This document shows positions 47,765 to 55,195 of a stretch of DNA of 55,195 bases, one piece after another. A program made the translations under genes and the position numbers. The stretch spans positions 1-55,195 of the forward strand of contig BLJB01000195.1 of NCBI GenBank assembly GCA_013423325.1, written 5' to 3'. The notes under the pieces were generated by a model that was not told the origin of the DNA, ran no database searches, and saw only the letters and a program-made list of their open reading frames with translations. How positions within the stretch are numbered: position 1 is the first letter of the stretch; the number at the start of each line of letters is the position of its first letter. This DNA comes from Usnea hakonensis. Taxonomy: Eukaryota > Ascomycota > Lecanoromycetes > Lecanorales > Parmeliaceae.

Positions 47765-50751
47765 CTACTGTTTGGCTTGTAGTACAACACCTTCATACTC
47801 CCTGCTCTGGATATAATCCAGCGTCCTCTGGAAGTGCTTTTTCGGAGCCTCCAAGCTCGAACTTTCCTGATTTGTTTGTAGGTTCGAGTGTATGAGCTCG
47901 ACAAGGCCGTTCAGGTACTTCGTTGTGACCTAATATTTTTGTCAGTACGTCTTGACGATGCTGTCATGTTATGATAAGTAGGCTGACCGTCTCATTCTGC
48001 TGATCAAAATAATATACATATCTATTCAAGATCTCCACAAACAACTCCACAGACACCGCGGTATCCATACAAGCATCTGCCACACGGAGTGCGCGTTGTA
48101 GACACTCAAGGACGCGCTTACCGTCTCGATAGAGCTGGCAAAACCTCAGCAGACACTCGCTGTCACGAATGCATGGATTGAACCTACATTCTTGACATCA
48201 TCTTCGCCTTTCGACGGAATCTCGACAGCCCACCATAGATGACTAGCCAAGTATACAGCTCGACACTGATCCGGCTTCTTCAACAACTTACTGCCATGTA
48301 ACGCGCATTTGGTAATCAGGGTATCATAGTTCTCTTTTCCAAACCCTCTGGTGGAATGCAGCGCGCCTGCAATTATGCAAACGGCTTGAAACTGTGCCCT
48401 CGAATCGCTGATGGCTTCCTCGTATATCGTAAATGCTTGCGCAAAGAATTCATAGGCCACTTCTTCAAAACCTGCTTGATCGGCCACTTGTCCGCAGGAC
48501 ACGAAAAGGCGGAGACATAAATCAGCGACGCCATTGCGAGTATACAGCGCAGATATTGATGAGTGCATGAATTTGTAGAGTGCGGAAGATTGAGATTGCC
48601 AGCTGTCGTCGTAATGCTCTTTGTTTTTGTATCTGCGCGCGAGTTTGAGGGAGGAGGTGAGTAGAGCGGGGGTGGTATACTTGATGCGTTCATTACCGTC
48701 CGAAAAGGCTTTGTGAGTTGTTTGGAGAAGCTTGAATTGTGTGTCATTATCAGGTGATTGGATAAGGTGGACCAGTCTGGCCAGCAATCCTTGCTCTATC
48801 ACGGTCTCGTCTGTCTCGGCGCCTCGTCGCTGACTTGGGACACCAGGGTAACCAGCGGGCTGCTGGATACCTTCTTTTATGAGTACTCTCAAGATTTTCA
48901 AAACGCCATCCAGTTGGTTGGATGACGATATTTTGGTCTGACTTCGGAGGAGGTTTTGAACTACCTCACCAGCGACTGCACGGCGGGTAGAATATGTTTG
49001 TATGTGAAGAAGGGGTATAAAACTCGGTAGAGCTAGGGCAGTGTACAAAGAAACATACGATTTGATTGGTGCAAGTAGAAGGGCCAGAATATTGGCTTGT
49101 GTGGGTGCAGAATGTAGGTCGGCGCTATTCGCAAATTGAGCAACCTTTTCGCTGGCGTACGAAAGTATTTGGTCCACATATTCTGCACTTCAATTAGCGG
49201 AGTAGTTAAAATTTGAAAGGAATTAAGCTACCTAGACGTTCGGTATATATGTTACTGTTAGTGTGTCAGCAGGTTCCATGTTGTAGACGACGGTACTCAC
49301 AGAGCAAGCTTGGCTAAAGAGACGAGCAAAGCGATAGTGTCTTGAATGTGTAAACGCTGTGCGTTGACCAAGTTGACGACTTGTTCATAAAAAATCTCAT
49401 AAAGCTTGACATCTTTAGGTATCCCACGGCTCTTACTCGAGGTCGTCTTGTCACCATTTTCTGAGGCGGCGCCGTGTTTCGAGTCCTCGTTTGGCTGACC
49501 TTGGATCTCGCTCGAGGATGCTTCTGTCGGCTTATCGCCATTGACTTGCTCGCCGTTCGTTTGCTTTCCCTCAGCCGTGGCTGCCATTGCTTGCGGCCTC
49601 TCGTGTTCTTTCGATATCCGAAGCCTTTCTAGTAGTTCAGTAGCGGCTTGTTCCTCGGCTTGTTTACGGTCTTCATTTGATTCTAAATCTGCTTCTCGCG
49701 CAGCATATGATGACAAGCGATCCATCAGGCCAATGACTATTGCTTTGATATTGACGTGTGGATTTAACCTAGCAATTGCAGAGAGTAGCTGATCCAGAGT
49801 ATTTAGATGGAACTCGTCTGGAAAGACCTGTGTTATTACTGAATGTCGTATCAGCTGCTGGACATAAAATAGGCTTGTGCAAAATGGCAAACCTTCTAGA
49901 AGATACTCTTGTGCTAGAACGTCTCTACATTGAACAACTTGCTCCAGAAGTGGTTGAAGAATAACGGTCTTGTAGGCGTCAAGGTCGACTAGTTGACTCA
50001 ACCGTACAAGATTGTTGCCTACTAGGAGCTGTAATTCTTGTCTCTCCTTGGTCCTTTGCTCTCTCTCTCTAGAATGGCCCTGATGTTGAAGCCTTACCCA
50101 TAATTTGTTCATCTCGACAAAATTTGTCAGTATGAAGGATATTGAATCCTGGAGATTTCCTTCGGGCCCGTCTCCACTCCCAGCAGGCAACGAATCCCTT
50201 GCCTGTCCAGAGAGGTAATATCTGAGGAACAGTCCTCGTATTGGATGTTGCACTCCTCGACTCATTTCCATCATGTCCTTCATGATCTCTTTTACAGGCG
50301 CATCTTCGATTCCCATGTATACGGTTCCCACCGTAATCATGAGGTACAGTCGAGGTACAATATTTCCTGCATACTGAACTAACTCATACAGATCTGCTAG
50401 GTGATTGACCGGGTGAGATTCGCGGAGGTAGACCGAGAGGTGCCTCAAAGCGTCAAAAACAGACATGTAAAGTTCGTAATACTGCTTTGGTCCGAGGCTA
50501 CTTGTCCGGAGTTCGGACACAAGAGTAGAGCTTCATGGGTTTGGCTTGCAGTCAGCAATGTTATCTTCAAGGAATTGGACGCAATAAAAGCTTCGAGCGT
50601 CATACCTGCACTTCAATGCATCCATGAGCTTACCAGGGGTCTCCAAGCATTTGCGCATGAGGTGTGTTTGTTGACGCACCAGGACCAAGGCATCTTCGAG
50701 TAGCCTAGCTTGGTCCTCAACGGCCGGAGGAGAACCCATTCGATCAGACAT
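47765..50751 (-). CDS. vps35: Retromer subunit Vps35
   Basis: Vps35 is the central scaffold of retromer, binding Vps26 and Vps29 to retrieve cargo from endosomes to the Golgi. Six exons (50606-50751, 49301-50530, 49232-49254, 48188-49182, 47988-48134, 47765-47929) give 901 residues, near the fungal size. The N-terminal region has the invariant PRLYLMITVG motif (about residue 105-115) for Vps26 binding, preceded by LKCSSTLVSELRTSSLGPKQYYELY. Alpha-solenoid repeats follow. A Gln/Glu/Ser-rich acidic insert near residues 330-400 is fungal-typical. The C-terminal part binds Vps29 (LYRDGKRVLECLQRALRVAD, then NRYVYYFDQQNETV). A 23-nt exon (LNIYTERL) is needed to keep the frame. Start MSDRMGSPP at 50751 is the first ATG. 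The assignment is firm. Confidence 0.96.
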
Positions 50752-51454
50752 TTGATTGCGTGATGATGCGCTTGGCAGCCCGTGCTTTGCTGGAAGCGTT
50801 TTCACATACGCAATCCGCGTAAAAACATCTACTATAATTCGATGTTCGTTGTAGATTATTGAAGTACCTTAGGGTTCAAGTCACGCTAAGGCTTTCCGCC
50901 TGTCATAACTCATAAATCATAATAATAAGCAGCTATTTCGTACCTAGTCATCGAAGATTCTAATAGATCGTTTTGCTTATTCAGATGGTGGGAAAAATGC
51001 GGAGAATTCTGCTCTAATTCTGTTACTAGTTTCACTTCATCTCTAACAGACCATATCTATTGATCTAAATATTGCTCGAGCTCACGTGCTTCGAAATTCT
51101 TGCTGCTCCATGTCGTACATACATCGTTATTTCGTTCGTGCAATCCGTGCTCTCCATAGTCTCCAACATTCAGACTTTCAAGCATCAGCACCACTGCAAC
51201 GCCGTCTCCCTGCCTTGCATATCTGAAAGAATGGGAAATCCTCCAGCCTCTGTACCGTATTCACTGCCATGAGACATCGACTGTTTCTCATAGATGTCTT
51301 TTCATGCAAATCGTGCGTAACCTCGCATAGTTGCCGGGCCCCGTGTGTGGATTGCGGCTGTCAAAGACTTCTCAGGGAGTCTTTGGAGCAGACTGGCACC
51401 GGAAATTTGTTGTGTTCAAGGTAAGATTTCTCAAACATGCCGCGCGTCGTGAGT
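50752..51454. promoter_or_regulatory. VPS35 upstream region
   Basis: 703 bp between VPS35 and the 3' end of the next minus-strand gene. It must hold the VPS35 promoter. No specific motif or further gene is recognised. Confidence 0.35.
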
Positions 51455-52225
51455 TCATCCCTTTTTCCAAATGTTCTGCGCTCTGCCACCTCCAAAGACC
51501 GTTGCTGACGCACGCGAGGGTACTGTTGAGGTCGCATTCCACATTGGATAAGTTGTGTGCCATGTTCCATCATCGTATGTCTTGGTTGTGGATGTCGATA
51601 GAGCGCTGATTGTCATAGATTTTGAATGTTTCGCTTCTGCAGGATGCGTTTTTTCCGAAGCCCGGCTTGAGTTTGCTATAGGTGTAGAGAGGGTTAGGAT
51701 AGAGGTCCAGGTGAAGGTTGACAATAGAGTCGGTGTAGACGTAGAAGACGAAGATGCATATTTCAAATTTATTATGCTGGTAGAGGTTTGGCTTGTAGGA
51801 AGCGTTTTCGACGAGAGCGTTGACGTTTCCGCAGGATTGACGACCATGTACGACATTATTTTTGTTGGGGAAGAATTGCTTGAAACATCTTGAGAAACAA
51901 TGATATCCACGCTCTTTGTGGGCTCCGATACGCTGACAATCTTTGTGGCTACGACTGTTTCGATTGACGGAGGCGTGCTACTTGGGGAGACAGTGACGGT
52001 CGCAATGATTTCTGATGCTGTCTGGATGAGAGTAATGGTATCTGGTGCCGAAGGAGTTGGCGATGTGGCAGCGAAGCCTCCTCCATCAACATCGACAACA
52101 GAATAGGGGACGCGCCTTCGGACTGCAGGTTGTTTGGAAGATACCTGGGTGTTCAGTGGAAGGGCCTTGGACACGTCAATCAAAGAAAACAGCACCGATG
52201 CGACTAGGAGAGACATGAGACGCAT
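51455..52225 (-). CDS. Secreted Ser/Thr-rich cell-surface-like protein
   Basis: A single-exon frame of 256 residues. ATG 52225 starts MRLMSLLVASVLFSLIDVSK, a signal peptide with a likely cut after ALP or slightly earlier. The mature chain is dominated by Ser, Thr, Pro and Val (for example SPSSTPPSIETVV, SSSSTSTPTLLS), a typical O-mannosylated stalk. Near the C-terminus is a conserved-looking TKTYDDGTWHTTYPMWNAT stretch, which I remember from fungal wall proteins of unknown function. There is no hydrophobic GPI-signal tail, so it may be secreted or wall-bound by other means. Its glycosylation would depend on dolichol-phosphate mannose. Two in-frame ATGs (52225 and 52216) could start it. It is in tandem with the next two minus-strand genes. 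Confidence 0.75.
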   Translation of the reverse strand: MRLMSLLVASVLFSLIDVSKALPLNTQVSSKQPAVRRRVPYSVVDVDGGGFAATSPTPSAPDTITLIQTASEIIATVTVSPSSTPPSIETVVATKIVSVSEPTKSVDIIVSQDVSSNSSPTKIMSYMVVNPAETSTLSSKTLPTSQTSTSIINLKYASSSSTSTPTLLSTFTWTSILTLSTPIANSSRASEKTHPAEAKHSKSMTISALSTSTTKTYDDGTWHTTYPMWNATSTVPSRASATVFGGGRAQNIWKKG

Positions 52226-52622
52226 GATTGAGGTGATCACAGCAAGATAGTATTTTCAGATGTGAGAGGTCGCACAAAACGCAAGTACTCGAGAATGGAG
52301 ATACTTTCGCGACAGAGTACTTCTGCAGTACTCCGTATGCAAGTGCAAATGTAGTGTGGGGGAGAAGGAGAGCAAGGACTTGAGAGAAACATTTTCTATC
52401 AGATGATAGAAATTGGAGATGGCTGGTGATGGTTTGTATTTTTGGAGAGGGAAGAGGTTGGGCATGCATACGATCGTCAAAATTCACGTGGCTGGGGTTC
52501 CCACCACGCTAAGTAATCTTAGCGTACCTTACCTACATGTCCTTGTAGATATCTCTAGTATAGCGCGCACATATAATCAGCCAGAAATGGAAGCCCAAAA
52601 CAAGCTTTTTAACAACACCTCA
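52226..52622. promoter_or_regulatory. Short intergenic region upstream of the Ser/Thr-rich gene
   Basis: 397 bp with the upstream gene's 3' flank and this gene's promoter. No recognised motif. Confidence 0.3.
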
Positions 52623-53420
52623 TTAAGATTGCGTAACCATGAGCGACCTTAGATGCTCAGCAAAACCAGTCTCAATGCTCGCAGAGAAGTTCACAAAGAA
52701 TGCCATCGCTTTCGAACTTGGGATCGGGCAATGCTGCAACAAAGCCCTTACATTCAATACCTGCAAATCTTTAATCGCGACCACGTGCTTCGTCCATTCC
52801 ATATCCTCGTCCATTTCATCTAGTCTTGCCATCAGTGCAAAATCTGCCTTGCTATAGGTACTGTTTTGTTTCCAGTATAGTGCGGGCTTGTTGGCAAGAG
52901 AAGGGGTCCCTCCTTCAACATAAAGGTCAAGCTGTACCAAGCGCAGTTTTTGCGAGATGGATGCACAAGCGTTACACCATTCGAAGCGGTCAAAGTCTTT
53001 AGTGTATGGTAGAGAGCGTTTGACAATACTCAAGCGTTTGATAGAGGAAAGAGCCGCAGGCGTGAGGTCTTGAAGGAAGGGTAGGATGCATTCGATATGC
53101 GTGCCGAAGTCAAAAGTATGCTCTGAATACAAGACGTGAGAGGCTTCATCGTGGATCTGTTGGTTGACACCTAGAATCGAGGTATGTATGTCTCCAGGGC
53201 TTCCGTCGAGGCAGTATGTTGACTCGCCACTGCGAGAGCGCATGCGATCTGCTATGTACCTGAAATTGCTCCTTCGTCGCGTTTGCCGCTTGCGTTGCTC
53301 GTATGTGGACGGCTCTTCCGTACGTATGTGGAGGAACATGTCCTTGTGATCCGAGAGCAAAAGTCTGTATATAATTACGCGGATCTCTGCCGGCACTTTC
53401 AGGAGGGGCGCTGTGGCCAT
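52623..53420 (-). CDS. F-box-like / DUF7730-type protein
   Basis: A single-exon frame of 265 residues from ATG 53420 (MATAPLLKVPAEIRVIIYRLLL). The opening LLKVPAEIRxxIYRLLL is the fungal variant of the F-box helix found in the large DUF7730-type group, usually followed by the DIHTSILGVNQQIHDEASHVLYSEHTF segment, which is clearly present. These proteins are numerous in Pezizomycotina; roles as Skp1 adaptors are suspected, not shown. An earlier in-frame ATG at 53456 would add 12 residues (MHLGVARVSEPT); the shorter start fits the family better. The C-terminus has no known domain. Confidence 0.8.
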   Translation of the reverse strand: MATAPLLKVPAEIRVIIYRLLLSDHKDMFLHIRTEEPSTYEQRKRQTRRRSNFRYIADRMRSRSGESTYCLDGSPGDIHTSILGVNQQIHDEASHVLYSEHTFDFGTHIECILPFLQDLTPAALSSIKRLSIVKRSLPYTKDFDRFEWCNACASISQKLRLVQLDLYVEGGTPSLANKPALYWKQNSTYSKADFALMARLDEMDEDMEWTKHVVAIKDLQVLNVRALLQHCPIPSSKAMAFFVNFSASIETGFAEHLRSLMVTQS

Positions 53421-54229
53421 TGTGGGTTCTGAAACGCGGGCAACGCCCAGGTGCATAAGAAATACAAGTGTGATACCTTGCTCAGTGCAGCTGGCAAGAT
53501 CAATGTAGCTATGGTCCCAGCCAAATTTATATATTGTAGAAGACAAATGGGGACCTGATTTGGATGGGCGTGCCGTCGTACGTCTCTGCATTCAACGTCA
53601 GGAAAGGGGATGGAACTTCTCATAAGTAGCACGTCAGTCACTCATAAAGTCGTGTCATTAAAACTAGGGCTGACTGTGACCTTATCGTCAGTCGCATCAT
53701 CTTGATAGTCCTAGATCGCCAAGTATCCTAGATGTTCCTGGCGGTCGCAGAAACAGCGGTCGGCGTCCTATAATCGCCTCGCGACCAATCAGCAGGCAAT
53801 CGCGTGCTTTTTCACCTCAAGGGTCCTCCCTCCCATTTTAACAGACCAAGGGAAAATTATTCCACACACGAGATACTGGTTTGGATATATCGTCAACCAC
53901 TACCTATCTGATTGTACTTCCGTATTGATAGATTACGAGTAGTTATTGTCAATTATTTTTCTGGGTTTAGCCTCGGCATAAAACCTCATCGAATTGGTGA
54001 AAGCTATCTCTTTCCCCCCACCCAAAGACCGTGGGACCGACAGACCTTTGCATTGTCACTGCACTGTGAGTTGCACCAGCCAGATGGTTAATTTCGAAAG
54101 CCTAAGACAGGCTTAGGATCCAATGTGGTCACAGAACCACAAGGGTAACTTGACTGCAACCAGAAAAGCTTGGGTTTACAACAGTTTGGGGTATCGTGAA
54201 TGAAATGAAGTTAACCTACAGAGTGCCTC
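53421..54229. other. Intergenic region
   Basis: 809 bp containing the promoter of the DUF7730-type gene and the 3' flank of DUO1. A CCAAT pentamer is at about 53,785 in GACCAATCAGC, a good CCAAT-box match. Nothing else is recognised. Confidence 0.4.
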
Positions 54230-55105
54230 TCACGACGGGCCCCTCGCTCTTCCTCTCCCTGTGCCTATGCCTCTTCCAATACCGCTTCCCGTCCTTCCGG
54301 GCACTGTTCCACCTGCTCTTGCGGTTCCTCGCACTCCTCCTTGACCACCCACCCCAACATATTCGTTTCCTCCTGCTCTGCTAATCCCTCGGCCTACGCC
54401 TCTACCTCTGCCTCGTGGACCCTTAGTAGTCGGCCCCTCTGTCATCCTCCGCCTCTCCGCTTCATCCCTTTCCCTCGCTCTCGCTTCCTCTCTTCTGGCC
54501 TCTTCTGCCTCTCTCCTTTCCTTCTCCTGCTGCCTCAGCAACAACTCATTCTCCCCATCCGCAACATCCTGACTTGCCCCCTGCCATTGGGGATTCAAAA
54601 TCAGCCGTTGATTGTGCTCAGTTTGGCTGAGTATGCGCGTCCATGTCGTGAGGAGATTAGATGCATTTGAGACTGTAGCAGAAACTGTTTCCATGTTGCT
54701 TTTGACTTTTTCTAGAGAGTTGACGACGCCTGAGATGACCTGGTTCATGGTCCGGATGGAGGACAGTTCCTGGCGCAAGGATGCTTCATGAGCGGCAAGG
54801 TCGTCTTCTTTAGTGTTTGACGGATTGGCGGAATGTTGGGGATTCGAAGACTCAGGGCGCTGATCCCGATTCTTTGCTTTAGTGGGCAAAGAGGGTGATG
54901 CGAACAGATCTTCTGTGTCATTGTCATCGCTGTCAGAGAGAGAGAGAGAGTTTAATTCTGGAGGAGTGGTGTCATTCCGAGCCATAATTTTGTGAAAGTC
55001 AGAGATCGCAGAATTTACACGGCCGAATAAGTGGTCTCTAGGGCTGATTCCCTCACTATCAGAGAAGGTGGTCTTGGAAGACGTGTTGTTGATTTTGGAT
55101 AGCAT
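54230..55105 (-). CDS. duo1: DASH (Dam1) complex subunit Duo1
   Basis: DASH forms rings on kinetochore microtubules and couples chromosomes to dynamic plus ends. This single-exon frame has 291 residues. The conserved Duo1 region lies at about residues 100-190: SLRQELSSIRTMNQVISGVV, SLEKVKSNMETVSATVSNAS, LLTTWTRILSQTEHNQRLIL and NPQWQGASQDVAD. A long Glu/Arg coiled coil follows, then a Gly/Arg-rich tail (GRGRGVGRGISRAGG, and several GRG repeats). The tail resembles RGG-type sequence, which is common in filamentous-fungal Duo1. Start MLSKINNTSSKTTF at 55105 is the first ATG of the frame. The gene is transcribed leftward; its promoter lies at the window edge. Confidence 0.95.
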   Translation of the reverse strand: MLSKINNTSSKTTFSDSEGISPRDHLFGRVNSAISDFHKIMARNDTTPPELNSLSLSDSDDNDTEDLFASPSLPTKAKNRDQRPESSNPQHSANPSNTKEDDLAAHEASLRQELSSIRTMNQVISGVVNSLEKVKSNMETVSATVSNASNLLTTWTRILSQTEHNQRLILNPQWQGASQDVADGENELLLRQQEKERREAEEARREEARARERDEAERRRMTEGPTTKGPRGRGRGVGRGISRAGGNEYVGVGGQGGVRGTARAGGTVPGRTGSGIGRGIGTGRGRARGPS

Positions 55106-55195
55106 TTACGCGCTTGGGCTTTCAGCCATTCCCCGGATGCTTTTAAACCTCAGCCAATGCTAAAAAAATTACCATTAGCGTGTAATACGGGTGGC
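55106..55195. other. Partial DUO1 upstream region
   Basis: Only 90 bp remain before the window ends; no feature is seen. Confidence 0.3.

Noticed and set aside
1..55195. tRNA or rRNA genes, CRISPR arrays, bacterial-type operons
   Set aside because: Looked for TTCGA-box, paired acceptor stems and regularly spaced repeats; none convincing. The DNA is eukaryotic.

Overview
The window is nuclear DNA from a filamentous ascomycete (Pezizomycotina). Short introns (mostly 46-80 nt) carry GTAAGT/GTATGT-like donors and CTAAC/CTGAC branch sites. The gene set is fungal: Prp4 kinase, DASH subunit Duo1, Dap1, Izh-type PAQR, Ran1-type kinase. Transposons are mutated in the way repeat-induced point mutation (RIP) does it, CpA to TpA on both strands. 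A leotiomycete or a relative with AT-rich isochores is my guess; the species cannot be read from this.

Region 1 (about 1-15,800) is a gene-free AT-rich isochore of dead, nested retrotransposons. A Ty3/gypsy element on the minus strand is the oldest layer I can resolve. Its reverse transcriptase is split by a nearly complete Tad1-like LINE (3854-9076, plus strand) with a 13-bp target-site duplication. A second copy of the same LINE (487-2371, minus) lies further along the gypsy, and that copy was entered by a third LINE whose 3' end is 1-486. A Ty1/copia element on the plus strand (about 10,640-15,800) completes the block. CpA and TpG have almost vanished except in the 1-486 copy, which looks younger.

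Region 2 (about 15,800-28,050) switches sharply to normal composition: PRP4 kinase (-), TMA7 (+), an uncharacterised coiled-coil protein (-), DAP1 (+), and a 14-exon M28 peptidase of the glutamate carboxypeptidase II/transferrin receptor type (+). Region 3 (28,050-39,145) is gene-poor, holding one confident gene, a Ran1/Pat1-type kinase (-), simple repeats and several weak ORFs. Region 4 (39,146-55,195) is compact: a multi-pass membrane protein (+), dolichol-phosphate mannose synthase DPM1 (+), a short-chain dehydrogenase (-), a conserved protein of unknown role (-), an Izh/PAQR receptor (+), retromer VPS35 (-), a Ser/Thr-rich secreted protein (-), a DUF7730/F-box-like protein (-) and DASH DUO1 (-).

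Most genes are unrelated housekeeping genes: splicing, translation, sterol/heme handling, glycosylation, endosomal sorting, kinetochore. I see no biosynthetic cluster, CRISPR array, rRNA or tRNA, and no convincing new multi-gene system. The most distinctive findings are the nested retroelement history and the very small exons: 5 nt in the dehydrogenase, two of 13 nt in the membrane protein, 22, 23 and 28 nt elsewhere. Every spliced model given here is a whole number of codons. Splice sites were placed by eye from consensus signals, reading frame and remembered family conservation.
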